Source: Nansenia antarctica
Lineage: Eukaryota > Chordata > Actinopteri > Argentiniformes > Microstomatidae
Assembly (NCBI GenBank): GCA_963989245.1
Contig: OZ022346.1
Span: 9,441,277 to 9,505,276, forward strand
Direction: 5' to 3'
Length of the DNA: 64,000 nt
In this document: positions 11,807 to 22,734 of the stretch, piece after piece
How positions within the stretch are numbered: the stretch's first letter is position 1
Layout: every line of letters begins with the position of its first letter
The notes under the pieces: model-generated
The model's database searches: none
What the model was told of the DNA's origin: nothing
The model's input: the letters and a program-made list of their open reading frames with translations, nothing else
Made by a program: the position numbers and the translations under genes

Positions 11807-13911
11807 AGGTCCGGTCCAGTCCTGGGAAGGTGGTTCCTCTGGACGCCCTGCGGGGTCAGCGCTTGAGGGCTCCCACGCGCAGGGGCCCCCGGGAGCTGAT
11901 ATCTGTGCTGGTGGAGCATGTGGAGTCACCCAGCAACTTCTACATCCACTTCAACGAGACCCAGGAGGCCCGCGCCCTGGTGGACATGATGATGAAGATG
12001 AGGTGAGGAGACGGTGCCACTCAGACCGGGAAGGAAACATGAACAGGAAATTAATGGTTGCCTTGGTTGTAGTCATGCTGCAGATGATCAGATCTCTTAT
12101 CAGGTCTAATATCTCAGGTAACCACATGAATGACATAGTAGCTGGAACGTAACCCTATGGTTAGATCAGAGTACTGCATCTTCACTGGTCAAATAGAACC
12201 ATGAATAGAATAAAACATTTAATTATAATAATTCTTCCTTCTTCTAGCATTGCGACTGCCAATGGCCTAGCATAGATCTTAGCATAGATGATTTTTTCTT
12301 ACAATGACTGATGGATAGATTATTCACTTACTTAAATGTATTTGTTTGAAGTCACTTTGGATAGAGGTGTAAAGTAGCCCTATGCTGTCAGAGTTTGTGG
12401 GACCATGTCTTCCTCCTAGGAGCTGCTACACCTGTCCTGAGGTGGCGGAGCGCTACGCCCTTCCCTCAGGCTTCGTGCGTCAGGGCCAGGTGTGCTGCGT
12501 GGATCCCGGAGACATGTGGTTCTACCGCGTCGTCGTCCACCGCATCCTCAGCCAGACCCAGGTGGAGGTCTACTACGTGGACTATGGGGACCTCACCACT
12601 GTGGACAGGACCAGTCTCAAGTTCCTCAAGTAGGCTTCTTCTGGTCCAGTTCAGACAGACAGCAATGTAGACAAGTAGGCTTGTTCTGGTCCAGTTCAGA
12701 CAGACAGACAGCAATGTAGACAAGTAGGGTTCTTCTGGTCCAGTTCAGACAGTATGCATCAATGAAAGTCAATGGGCCGGTTTCACAGACAAGGCTTACG
12801 GCTTCAGTCCTGAATGCGTGTGTCTCACGACCAAAGCGTGAGACTTGGCAGCTCTGTGTGTAGGTGTTCACTCTGTGTTTCATTGTAGCTTGGCTCTCTA
12901 AAATAAAGCTGATGTTGAGAAGCTGTATGTGACAAGAAAGCAGTCTGGCCCGTAACGATGTCGTACTGTGTCCGTATGGTTTGGGTCGACACCATAGTGT
13001 GGGAGACTGCTTCTTGCCACATACTGTAGTGTAAAGTAAATGTTGCGTAAATGTGACGGTCATTTTGATGACAAGTGTTTAGACCTCCTTGTCTGTGTTG
13101 CTGTCGTCTCCCTCCATCTCTCTGGTTTCTCACCCCAAGGTCTTGTTACTCTGAGCTCCCGGCACAAGCAGTCCCCTCATCGCTCACTGGAATCAAGCCA
13201 ATGGGTGTAAGGCTCCACACAATCTCATATCACTCTTATTGACCACCAATCTCCCCAAGCTTTTAACACTGTACTGTTCCCATAGAGTCCCATTGACTTC
13301 CATAACCCACATTTACATTCAGGATAGCACTCTCCCATTCAAAGCGCTTTGAGTTGCATTCATGTACGAAAGGCGCCATATAAATAAAGTTTTACTTTAC
13401 TTTACTTACTTAACAATATTAAAAGCCAGTGTTTTGGTGTTCCAGGGCAGTTGGAGTGAGAACGCCACCAGCTCCTTCCAGAAGCTGTGCTGTGAGCGCC
13501 CCCTGGTGGGAGCCCTGGACAGCTATCACACAGACTTTCTGCAGGTCTTCCTGTGTGACACAAACACAGAGGAGGACGTGTACATTCACAGTGTCCTGCA
13601 GAGCCAGGGCCACGGGATCTCCTGTCCCCCTGCAGTCAACTCAGAGGTCAGTAAGGCACACACACACACACACACACTTGCATACACATACTCTATATAT
13701 CCATTCAACAACAATGATCCATTGCATTCATCCATTTATTCTGATATATTCTTATCTCTCCTTTCAGCTGTGTGACCAGTTCAACGCTGTGACCCTCTAT
13801 CTGGGAGAAGGTGTGTTTGATGAAGGAATGGAAGTAGACATGGACATGGACCAAACCCCTGACACACCCCAGGTGAAGAGCTCCCCTTTCCCCATTCTAA
13901 CAATACTCACA

Positions 13912-13955
<44 letters not shown>

Positions 13956-16900
13956 ACAATAGATACAAGCTTTCTTCATATAACATATCATTGTTAGATG
14001 TGCTATTTCTGTGAGGGTGCATGTGGTGAGCGATACGTGTGTTTTAGGCTGCAACCCACCCTGCTGTCGGGATCAAAGATGAAGTGGAGGAGCTACTTGA
14101 CCTCCCAGAGCTGGAGTACATCGAGGTGACACAGGTCAACGTCAAGGCCCAAGTAGGACCACTGACCCTGTATCACGCCCTCAGATTGAACAAGAGTGTG
14201 AATGTGTACAATAGATAATGCATGTCTATTAAAAGTAAATCAATTTGATTATTATAGTTTTATAATATTACTCCGACCTTCTAAAAGGGTGTTGTATTGT
14301 TTAATGCACAAAAAGTAATCCCAACAGTACTTTTTCGGTATTGTTTGCCCTGTTTTATACTTGGCATTGCCGTGGAAACACTGGCTCACGTGAATTAGAA
14401 CAACGTTTTTTTTATAGTTACCATTATAGCATTATACCTTTACTCTTGTTTCTCAGTAGCGTATCTGATGGCTTATCAGACGTCATATCCAATGCCTTAA
14501 CTGTTCTATTGTGTGTAATGTTTTAATTTTGTTAATAGGACCAGGGGTGGACCCCGGACCCCCCCACCCCAGAGGTGGTACAGCCCAAGGCAGCCCAAGA
14601 CCTGGGTTACCATGGAGACACAACTGAGGTAAGGACACAGGCTTGACTGTGTTTAGTCTGTGATATCCTAAAATGAAACACACCGTTCCCTGCCTAAGTA
14701 ATGGGACAGTCAAGTGTTTTTTAGTCTCTTGACTCTACACTCCAAAAGTTTGGATTGGAAATCAAAAACAATAACCATGAAGTTACAGTAGAGATTCTCA
14801 GCTTTTATTTGAGGGTTTGTGTATGGACTGGTTTCACTATTTCTCTCGGTTTTCTTTGAACAAGACTAAATCCAGCCAGTTCCAAACAGTCGTTATGAGA
14901 AAGCTCATTTAGTTGTCCCAGTCTATGCATGTACACTACCGTTCAAACGTTTGGGGTCACTTAGAAATGTCCTTTTTTTTTTTTTTTTTAAAGCACTGTT
15001 TTTTTCAATGAAGATAACATTAAATTAATCAGAAATACACTCTATACATTGTTAATGTGGAAAATGATTATTCTAGCTGCAAACCAGGGTTTCCGTTAAC
15101 TGGTAATTCCCGGACTTTGTCCGGTAAAATTAGTTGAAGTCCGACAAACTGAAAACTCGTCGGACAAAATGTCCGGTGAAAATAATTCCCTCTAAGCACA
15201 ATTTGAACACAATTCGCAAAGTTCACATTTTGTATTCAAATTGGCTTCGGGCCACCATCTTCAGCTGAGCACCAAACACACACACACCCACACACACACA
15301 CACAACACCGCCTGAGAGAGAAGGACCCGCCCCCTCCAGCCAGCCTATAAGTAAAGCGAAGCGGAGCGGAAGCTATCTTCTATGAAGATATCGGGGAAAC
15401 TGCTCAAATAAAATAAATAAAATAAATTTAAAAAGAAAGCGACTATTAGCACCGCTGAATGACAACAAATGTATGAGTAATGAGTAAAACAATGTCACTT
15501 TTATAGTATGTTTAACTCGCCGTTCGGTCGCCATGGCTCTGGTGTGTGTAGCAGCTTCAGCTAGCTGGCTAGAAACTTCTAGGGGTGCGTTCGTAAACAC
15601 GCTCTGAGAGCGCCGGAGCGCACGCTGGCTTCGATGTCACAGAGCGACCGAGTCGTTCGATTGGACGAGAGGCGTTCCGCGAGTGCTGATCGGATTTCCA
15701 GAGCGTGTTTACGAACGCACCCATAGATGGGAAATCAAGAAAGCGAGATGTAAACCGAAGTGGAGCTTCGGTTTAACTTTAACGCACAATAACAAGGATA
15801 ACAAACGAAACGGACAACATTTACACTAAGATGGAGACAAACTTCAGCGATATGATCTAACAGCCGGTCTTCAGGACGACATACAGACCCGTATGAGCTT
15901 ACAGGGCTATCCCCTAAGTATTGTAACGATCCTGTATGAGGCCCCGTTAACAGCTGTCTAATGGTTAGCGCGGCCGTCGGTTATGCGGGAGATCTGGGTT
16001 CGATTCCCGCATGGGGCGAGTTACACTACCAGTCTCCGTTCGCTACAGTATGATTTGACAGGCAGCTAAACGAAATGCCTTCCCAACCAGCGAGACCTGG
16101 GGGGTATTCCATCAACGTCGCCAAATGAAAATCCAGGCTCACCCCGACAAGTCTCGCGAGATCTATCAAGGTATGCCTGGATCTTTTTAAGAGTCTCGCG
16201 AGACTTAACGAAATAAGCCCAGACCCTCCTCCAGCGACGTCGATGGAACACCCCCCTGGTTATAGAAATGACGTTGTTTTATTGATAAAAAAAAGGGTAA
16301 AACTGGAAAGAGAAAATAGAAAACTCACATTAATCCCAAACAATTTAACAAACTTCAGTTAACGTAATGTGGAGTCCGTTCATTGATCGATGCTGTCTGT
16401 TCAGTTCCCAGTGAGGCGCCCGTTCAGCGCTGGACATAATGGCATAGCGCGCATGCGAATCATGTTATATTATTATAGCTCGCATCTAATCGTATCGGAT
16501 GAGAAATAGACATTAAATGGCATATATAGGCCGCTACACAACAGTAATCACCGCGACAAACAGCTATATTAGATTTGAAGGGAAAAAATATATGATTTTG
16601 AAAATTGTTTTTTTATTATATTTTAATATGATGACCGGAATATATCACGTTTGTCCGGTAAATCGAAATCTTCCCGGACACGATGTCCGACGGCAATTTT
16701 TTCTAACGGAAACCCTGCTGCAAACATCTGTTTTTTAATGGAATATCTACAGAGGCCCATTTCCAGCAACCGTCACTCCAGTGTTCTAATGGTACATTGT
16801 GTTTGCTAATCGCGTTAAAAAGCTAATAGATTAGAAAAACCTTGAAAACCCTTGGGCAATTACGTTAGCACAGCTGAAAACTAGGGATGTCCCGATCCGA

Positions 16901-18303
16901 TATCGATATGGCATATCGCTGCGATATTGGTCCTGAATGCTGGATTGCAGATCGCACCAGAAAAAAAATAGGCTTCGATCTGCATGGCCGATCTGGCGTG
17001 TCACTCACGTGATGACAACAGTAGTAGTCAGTGGTCACATGCAGGAGAGTTGGCTAGTAGCTACCTGTTTGTAATGAGTCTGACAATGTCATGATGCTAG
17101 CTGGTGAAATCATAAACCATTTGCTTAAGTAATTTTTCGGTTATTTACATAGTCTGAAACTACAGATGGTAAGCTTTCAAATGATGCGTCATACATTGAA
17201 ATCGGGAAAAAAATCAAGGTGACATGAGTATTTGAATGTTGGTGCACCGAATGGGAATGCGACAGGAGAAAAGTGACTGATCAAACCACAACAACAAACG
17301 CTGCTAGCGGCTAACAGTGGTACATCGCTACAAACGTCTAACTGCGTTTTTATATCAGCACACAACATACTGAGAGAACATGGACATGCTAAAAACACAT
17401 AACTACACATAACTAGATGAACACACAGTCCTTGCTTTTGAACACGTCCTAAAACGAGAGTCATTATCACTTACTGGTAGCCTCCGAAAAACGAGAATAG
17501 TTAATCCAATCCACAGATTATAACTGTTTTTTATTATATGGACTGGGTACTTGAGTTGAAAAAAAAGAAAAACAGACATTGTTGACACCCCTTCGATTTC
17601 TGGTCTCACCAGCAGCGTCACTAGGCTACACTTTTAAAAAGGGTCCTATAATTGATTTGCCATTTGTAAGGGAAGATAAATAGAATAAAAACCTGAAGGC
17701 ACTAAAACTAGAAATCAGACAGTAACTCTTTTTTTCTACAATGCTGAATGCTGCTGTCTAAATTGTTTTAACCAGTTGGTCACTGAGTACTGCAGAGTAC
17801 TGTTTTTGTTGCTTGAATAAAGGCTGGCATAGCCAACTGTTGCTGTGCTCCTTTCCCTTCTTGTCTTTTTAGTTTTTTTTTTTTTCTTTCCTAGCACCAG
17901 GGGAGCCACCCCTCCCAAATTTCGTTGTTTGGTACCTGTACTATAGCAATGACAATTAAGACCATTCATTCATTCATAATGATGCTAGAAAACCCCATTG
18001 AAGTTAGCCTCATGAAGGGCATGTACATGTCAACCCTGCAAACCCAGTGGTAGATGGTTACCACTGATGTTAACACTGAAGAGATCTGTCCTCTCTAAGG
18101 GGTTTTTATGTCCTGTCCAGGTGTGTGTGTGTCCGCCCCAGCCTTCTGGGCAGCCTCCAGCTTCATCCAGCTTCATCTTCCCTCTCTTCGGGTCGGGGGA
18201 AGTGCTCCATGTCCGTCACCCCTGGCATTTCAGCCTGGGCCCATCTGCCCGCCTGGCGGCCGGGGCCCACCTCCTCCACTGGTCCCCCTACAAAATGGAC
18301 TGA
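7906..18303 (+). CDS. tdrd5: Tudor domain-containing protein 5 (TDRD5), 11 coding exons
   Basis: TDRD5 is a germ-granule LOTUS/Tudor protein needed for piRNA processing and transposon silencing in germ cells. Coding exons that join in phase with GT/AG borders: 7906-8134, 8255-8767, 11065-11303, 11809-12002, 12420-12629, 13140-13206, 13446-13646, 13768-13872, 14048-14134 (or to 14152), 14539-14628, 18121-18303, giving about 705-711 residues. Exon 1 holds a LOTUS domain (residues ~7-77, with SLLISSK and MPDVVNV), and exon 2 a second one (~127-200). Exon 3 is glutamate-rich and acidic. Exons 4-6 form the extended Tudor domain (~350-470; MWFYRVVVHR and YYVDYGD are the aromatic-cage region). The C-terminus LLHWSPYKMD matches the conserved TDRD5 tail. 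The ATG follows a splice acceptor (CTGACAG at ~7887-7893), so a 5' UTR exon lies upstream. A third LOTUS domain, present in mammals, was not found; intron 2 holds a hAT element and a SINE instead. The identification is strong; the exon 9 donor is ambiguous. Confidence 0.9.
8972..10277. mobile_element. non-autonomous hAT element, 1306 bp, in tdrd5 intron 2
   Basis: The termini TAGTGTTGTTCC and GGAACAACACTA are inverted repeats, flanked by a perfect 8-bp target duplication ATTATCAA (8964-8971 and 10278-10285). Both subterminal regions are rich in CCGATACCGATAC-type words. No transposase is recognisable; the short ORFs inside are not conserved. A smaller hairpin element is nested at about 10008-10147. 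Confidence 0.9.
10008..10147. mobile_element. small hairpin MITE nested in hAT
   Basis: A ~140-bp sequence starts GGTGCGTTCGTAAATTCGC and ends in the imperfect inverse GCGAATTACGAATGCAGCC. It is related to the better preserved hairpin at 15585-15724, which lies inside a different hAT element. Confidence 0.65.
10375..10595 (+). mobile_element. tRNA-derived SINE
   Basis: A degraded pol III B box (GAGTTCAAATCCC, ~10418-10430) lies in the 5' part. A duplicated ~50-bp segment follows (GGGAACACCACCACTAGTAG, twice), then the widespread fish SINE tail CGCTTTGGATAAAAGCGTC and GCTAAAT. Copies of this tail recur at 12340-12375, 22575-22612, 41725-41770 and 56000-56040. I cannot name the exact subfamily. 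Confidence 0.75.
10685..11025. repeat. 25-bp minisatellite upstream of tdrd5 exon 3
   Basis: About 13 tandem copies of a 25-bp unit (GAACTGAGTACTGTATCTTA plus TAGCA), with a variant GAGGACTG and one short partial unit near 10855-10870. The array stops about 40 bases before the exon 3 acceptor. Confidence 0.9.
11516..11692. repeat. 16-bp minisatellite in tdrd5 intron 3
   Basis: Tandem copies of TGATCACCTGTCTGTC, alternating with a TGTATGTC variant. The TGATCA core is palindromic. It is not coding. Confidence 0.9.
11776..11804. repeat. (GT)n at tdrd5 exon 4 acceptor
   Basis: A GT run immediately precedes the CCAG acceptor of exon 4 (exon start 11809), replacing a normal pyrimidine tract. Confidence 0.85.
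12225..12378 (+). mobile_element. SINE-tail repeat, degraded
   Basis: The sequence runs 'attcttccttcttctagcat', 'gactgccaatggcc', 'gatggatagattattcactt' and then a decayed SINE tail (TCACTTTGGATAGAGGTGT). It is homologous to 22378-22615, 41100-41772 and 56930-57130. It lies in tdrd5 intron 4, just before exon 5. Confidence 0.7.
13655..13953. repeat. (CA)n tracts in tdrd5 introns
   Basis: Two CA microsatellites, at about 13655-13676 and 13911-13953, flank exon 8 (13768-13872). They create long artefactual ORFs that read through the real exon. Confidence 0.85.
15585..15724. mobile_element. hairpin MITE, ~140 bp
   Basis: The ends GGGTGCGTTCGTAAACACGC and its inverse GCGTGTTTACGAACGCACCC are near-perfect inverted repeats that would fold into a long hairpin. 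It is nested inside the hAT element 15085-16717 and is related to 10008-10147. Confidence 0.8.
15941..16018 (+). other. tRNA-like sequence (pseudo-tRNA or SINE head)
   Basis: The 7-base ends GCCCCGT and ATGGGGC can pair as an acceptor stem (one G-T pair). GGTTCGATTCC is a perfect pol III B box and TGTCTAATGG an approximate A box. The D-arm spacer is too long, the anticodon stem does not pair well, and one T-stem pair mismatches. I therefore read it as a tRNA pseudogene or tRNA-derived SINE head, not a working tRNA. It lies inside a hAT element. Confidence 0.6.
16097..16258. mobile_element. palindromic MITE with two TCTCGCGAGA motifs, copy 1
   Basis: The ends CTGGGGGGTATTCCATCAAC and the inverse of CCAGGGGGGTGTTCCATCGA form a long terminal inverted repeat over ~162 bp. 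Two perfect palindromes TCTCGCGAGA lie at 16152-16161 and 16194-16203. A second copy of the family is at 63717-63880. No coding capacity. Confidence 0.85.
16886..17640. mobile_element. hAT-like left end and unassigned sequence
   Basis: TAGGGATGTCCCGATCCGAT at 16886 onwards is a common hAT terminus in fish, followed by repeated GATATCG-type words. No matching right terminus was found, so only the left end is supported. The rest of this intron segment is unassigned. Confidence 0.5.
17866..17976 (+). mobile_element. LINE family A 3' tail
   Basis: A T run is followed by the last ~95 bases of the family A LINE 3' UTR, ending ACAATTAAGACC and (ATTC)n. It lies in the last intron of tdrd5. Confidence 0.75.
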
Positions 18304-18845
18304 ACCCCCCCCCGCACACGCAGCGCTCCACTGCATCTGCATCCACTGCATCTGACTGCCTGGCCCATCTAGACCAGCCTCACATCTTCTGACTGCCTGT
18401 CCCATCTAGCCTCACATCTGACTGCCTGGCCCATCTAGTGAAGATTAGAGACAGAGCTGGGTGAGGTAGACGACTCTGAGGCTAGAATGAGAGGAAGGAA
18501 CCACATGGAACCAGTTCTGTTAAATTTATTATAATGTTAATAAAAATGTAATAAAAATCAGGTAAGAGTTTGTAATGTTCATGATTTCTATTACGCATAG
18601 AGACTGTTTGGGTGGTAATGTTGTATCAATGTCATGCTGCAGGTCTAACCATGACAAAGAGATTGTGTTCATGTGATTTATTCTCTGCATGTTATTAGAG
18701 AAGATACATATGATCAAATGTATTGCATCTCCAAACTGCTCCTAATTTGAAATAATTGATACTACATATTAAACCACTGAGCCAGATTATCTACTGTACG
18801 GCTTTGCTGGCTGATACGTGTTTGCTTATAGGATCACCCTACAGA
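18304..18845. other. tdrd5 3' flank
   Basis: This follows the tdrd5 stop codon. It starts with several copies of a short 'gactgcctggcccatctag' phrase (18354-18440). AATAAAAATG and AATAAAAATC near 18538-18560 could serve as polyadenylation signals. No further exon is seen. Confidence 0.4.
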
Positions 18846-19069
18846 AGGCGTGGGCAAACCTTTTGGCTCAGGGGCCACATTTGGTCTTGAATACCAGGTT
18901 TCTCATTCTCATTTTCAGACTATTTTCTTTTTGATCAAGGTTTTTTTATTTTGTTTTCCGCAAGACTATTTTCTAACGGCCATATCCATTTTATTTTTTT
19001 AAATTCAGGCCTCAGAAAACAGGCAAGGGGCCACAGTTGGCCCGTGGGTCGTAGTTTGAACACCCCTGA
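18846..19069. mobile_element. short interspersed DNA repeat
   Basis: A ~220-bp unit runs from AAGGCGTGGGCAAACCTTTT to GTTTGAACACCCCTGA, with loosely inverted ends. It sits between two similar ~50-bp segments ('ataggatcaccctacag' at 18829-18845 and 19106-19122). It resembles a common fish hAT-type MITE; classification is tentative. Confidence 0.5.
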
Positions 19070-20363
19070 TCTACTGGCTTTTCTGGCTGATCCATGTTTG
19101 GTTATAGGATCACCCTACAGCCTGCAGCTACAGCATTCCCAGAATGGGAGGGTGGGGGACTGAGGCTAGAATGAGAGGAAGGAACCATATGGAACCAGTT
19201 GTTCTGGAGTAATAAAGGATCGCTAGAGACAAATGTGAGCATGTTCCCCTTATTTCCAATTCATTCCAGATGCTGTGGGCGTGACTTACAGAGCATAATA
19301 AGGAGACGTTTCTCATGAATGCCTCACACACTGTGTATATGAAAAGTTAGGATTAAATGAAGATATTATTTTGGGTGTAAAATGGGGATGTGGACATTGC
19401 TGGAGTGAAAAAACAGCAACTAATGTGGCCCTTGAAACAAGTCTCAGTAGAGAGTGCAGTATACTCATTGTACAGCCACATATGCACCTTGTCATGATAC
19501 CATATCAGTTATCAATCAAACATGTTGATCACTGTTCTCTTATTGCAAACACATACAGTACAGTATAAGTAACTCACCGATGTTTCCCCTTTTCTTGCTA
19601 AATGTAAGAATTGAAACACTCAATCTTAATGATAAGTCTAACAACTTAAACTCAATATCTATAGATGTATGTTGTATAGCCTCGCCTTCAAGGTCGAGTC
19701 ACAAAACTGATGCTCTCTTCTCTCCTCCATTTCTTTTTATAGAGAAGTTACTCCTCAGACTAAGGGGCTGGCATCGCCATAAAACGTGATCAGTGGTTTG
19801 GTTCAAAGTGTTAACTCCACATGTGACACACGATCCACTACATCCACTTGTTATTCACAACAACAGCTTTGATTTAGAGATAACATCTTACTTAGAACTA
19901 TTAAAGTTTTTTTGTAGTAGTAGTATTTGTGTATTATTTCCTTTATTCATATTCATTTTTGCAAAGGAGGCTACATGTTTCTCTGTTTATATATGTAGAC
20001 ATTATGATCACTATTATGTAGTATCTATTTATTTCCATAAATTATTTCTGTTTACTTTCTCTTCCCATTCGTATGATTAGTATCTTTAGCGCCTGTGTAA
20101 GGTACCTGTTTTACGTTGTGAAATAGATTCACTGCTCAGTCTCACATTGTGACATAATAAAATATATAACAAATAAAAGAATATATTGAACTATCATATC
20201 ACATTATCATCACAATATTATGCCTTAAAGCAGAAAGATCCATGAAATATGTGGAATTTATCTGGGTACAATTCAATTTGACAAAATACTTTGGAATATC
20301 AGTTGTTTTTAATGAAAATACTGCATGAAGCCATCTTTTAAATTCATAACATTTGCTATAACA
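19070..20363. other. AT-rich sequence, no recognised gene
   Basis: The ORFs here are short, without domains or splice context. No repeat is recognised apart from a second copy of the 'gaggctagaatgagaggaag' phrase at 19161-19180, first seen at 18478-18497. Confidence 0.35.
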
Positions 20364-20364
20364 T

Positions 20365-20914
20365 ACACCCACTGAACACTTTATTAGGAACACATCTATT
20401 ATACCTGTCAACAGTCCGAGCTGGTGGAGGTGGTGTAATAGTGTGGTGAATGTTTTCATGGCACACTTTGGGCCCATCATTCATCGCTTGAATGCCACAC
20501 CCTATTTAAGTATTGTTGCTGACCTTGTGCATCCCTTCATAGCCACAATGTAACATCTTCTAATGGATACCTCCAGCATGATAATGCACCATTTCACACT
20601 GCAAAAGTTGTCTCAAACTGGTTTCAACATGACAATGAGTTCAGTGTTCTTCAGTGGCCTTCCCAGTCACCAGATCTCAATCCAATAGAACACCTTTGGG
20701 ATGTGGTAGAACAGGAGATTCACAGCTTGAATATGCACCTGAAAAAGACTGTAAGAATTGCATGAATGTCAACATGGACCAGTCTCAAAGGAATGTATCC
20801 AACAGCTTGTGGAATCAATGGAACAAATAATTGGGGCTGTTTTGAAAGCAAAGGGAGGCCCTACCCAGTATAGTGTATAGTTAGTATAGTGTTCCTAATA
20901 AAGTGAATGTATAT
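20365..20914 (+). mobile_element. degraded Tc1-like transposon
   Basis: Inverted termini CACTTTATTAGGAACAC (left) and GTGTTCCTAATAAAGTG (right) bound ~550 bp. Between them the + strand reads, with breaks, as the C-terminal part of a Tc1 transposase: a HDNAPFHTA-like segment with the second catalytic D, then QSPDLNPIEHLWDVVE with the terminal catalytic acid. The 5' part of the gene is missing, so it is a non-functional remnant. Confidence 0.8.
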
Positions 20915-21089
20915 TTGATCATACCGTGATATTTCATATTTCACTTTCATGTATTCAAAAGTTCAACAGGCTTGCACTGTTTATCTGTGGGCTAGAAACA
21001 GAAGTAACGTGAGAGAGGTCCTTGAATGCAGCCCTCTCAAAGGCATGTACCATCACTTCCTTGTACTGTACGGTAAACACAGGTCTGGT

Positions 21090-21720
21090 CTCAGAGGTGT
21101 CAAAAGTATTCACATTCATTACTCAAGTAGAAGTATAGATACTATGGTTTAAAAAGACTTCTGTAGAAGTTGAAGTATCAACTCAAGCTTTTTACTCAAG
21201 TAAAAGTATAAAAGTACTGGTTTCAAAACTACTTAAAGTATAAAAGTAAAAGTAATGTAAGGGGGAAAAAATGCCATTAAGGACAAAAGCTTAGGCCACG
21301 CCAGAGGGGCCTATAGTGCACTACCCCACCTCCCCCCAAATTTTTAAAAAAAATTAGAAAACTTTCTAAAGGCCATAATGACTATTATGTTATTATTAAA
21401 ATGTTAATGTTGAAAAATTTGGGATGCACTTGTTTCAGACGCATTTATGCCCATTGAAAATGAACACATTTTAGTACAATGCAAATACATTAAAGAACCA
21501 TATATGTGTACTACTGAGCATTAACATGTGAACACGGAAGATATGATGACTAGTTGCCTAAGTATTGTAATGGTGCAAAAAGTCAAACGTCAAAAGTCAA
21601 ACGTCAAAAGTCAAAAGTCAATAGCCTTTATTGGAACTGTGAGGGCAAAACCATACAAACCATAACAAAGTAGTGATTCAATATTTCCTGAAAAAACACA
21701 CACATACACACAATCTACAT
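21090..21720. mobile_element. unclassified interspersed repeats
   Basis: 21097-21270 is rich in AAGTATAAAAGTA and 'ctcaagtagaagtat' phrases, a repeat type frequent in teleost genomes. 21580-21640 has tandem AAAAGTCAAACGTC units next to CAATAGCCTTTATTGG, which looks like a minus-strand LINE or SINE 3' tail. Neither could be bounded. Confidence 0.4.
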
Positions 21721-21821
21721 CAGCATCAGAGTTACCAATAAGCTTTGTTCAGCCGCAAAAGCAGCAGGTTCTCAAAGTTCTTTGAGCCAATCAGGGACGT
21801 GCCGTCCATATAAGCAGAGTA

Positions 21822-22376
21822 AAGGCCGATTTAAAGTTCTGCATCGAATTTACGTGCGTAGCTTACGTTCCCTACGTAAGGGCTCTCGCACTTTACACTT
21901 CTGCGTAGGCCGCGCTGCAATTACACCGTAGGTGGCAGTGTGTTTTCTATGCCCCTGTGCTGTGCCTCTTCCGGTTAGGAACGCAACGGAGCTCAAAGCT
22001 CAAAGCGGCATAATAGCGATCTTTTTGTTGTTATGCTTGTTGTAAATAAAAGTTCTATGATGCATTGAAATGACATTAAACTAAGATAATACGATGGTTA
22101 TCATAATTTTTCAAATCTTTATTAATAAGTAATTACAGAAAAAGTGAATGACATTTCTGTCATGACTTCCGCATTTTGGCCTACGAGAGAGTCGGAATCA
22201 TGTGCTACCAAGCGGACCAATCACAGAGCTTACTGTTGCGTAGAAACTGACCGCGCTGAACGCGTTCTTAAAATTTTGGAGATGTGCACGTCAACCCTCT
22301 CCGTAGGCAAGGCGGGCCCACGCGGGACTACGCAAGGCTACGGCGTCGACTTTACGCAGAACTTTAAACCGGCCTT
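21822..22376. mobile_element. MITE with terminal inverted repeats, 555 bp
   Basis: The ends AAGGCCGATTTAAAGTTCTGC-like (left) and GCAGAACTTTAAACCGGCCTT-like (right) are inverted repeats with one mismatch. Subterminal CTACGTAAGG and CTACGCAAGGC words are also arranged symmetrically. No transposase; the 93-codon ORF inside has no domain. I could not identify a target duplication. Confidence 0.7.
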
Positions 22377-22377
22377 C

Positions 22378-22615
22378 AGACCTCTTCATCCCCTCTACCC
22401 CCCCTGTACCGTTTCTCTACTGTAAAAAAACAAACAAAGAAAACAAAGTAATTCTTCCTTCTTCCAGCATTATGACTGCCAATGGAACCCAGGCCCAAGG
22501 AGAGATTACTTTTCTTGCGATGACTTGACAGATAGATGATTCACTTACGCTTAGACAAGCGTATTTGTCGTGAATCGCTTTGGATAAAGGCATCTGCTAA
22601 ATGCCAAAACATTTT
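22378..22615 (+). mobile_element. SINE-like repeat
   Basis: It runs from 'cctctaccccccctgtacc' through 'cttccttcttccagcat' and 'gactgccaatgga' to the SINE tail (CGCTTTGGATAAAGGCATC, GCTAAATG). The same order of blocks is found at 56930-57130, 12225-12378 and 41100-41772. Confidence 0.7.
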
Positions 22616-22734
22616 AATCTCTAACCCTTAATTTCATGTTATCTAGTATATGTATACGTATCTTTGGGGGGAAACAGTTTTAACAAGCAGAAGAAGGCAA
22701 GTTATTATGTTATTGCTGTACAGACCTCCTCACC

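Larger units (their letters stand above)
15085..16717. mobile_element. non-autonomous hAT element, 1633 bp, in tdrd5 intron 10
   Basis: The termini CAGGGTTTCCGTTA and TAACGGAAACCCTG are perfect inverted repeats. They are flanked by the 8-bp target duplication CTGCAAAC (15077-15084 and 16718-16725). GTCCGGTAA-type words occur near both ends. No transposase ORF is visible. It carries three smaller features: a hairpin MITE (15585-15724), a tRNA-like unit (15941-16018) and a palindromic MITE with TCTCGCGAGA motifs (16097-16258). Confidence 0.9.
14930..16880. mobile_element. DNA transposon split by a hAT insertion
   Basis: The left part (about 14930-15076) begins with the terminus-like ACACTACCGTTCAAACGTTT and continues GGGGTCACTTAGAAATGTCC. 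The right part (16726-16880) continues the same element after the hAT insertion 15085-16717, whose target duplication splits it. This is a widespread fish repeat, probably Tc1-like or another cut-and-paste family; no transposase is seen. Confidence 0.6.

Noticed and set aside
15941..16018. A functional tRNA gene
   Set aside because: The acceptor stem and B box are good, but the D-arm spacing, anticodon stem and one T-stem pair do not fold as a tRNA.
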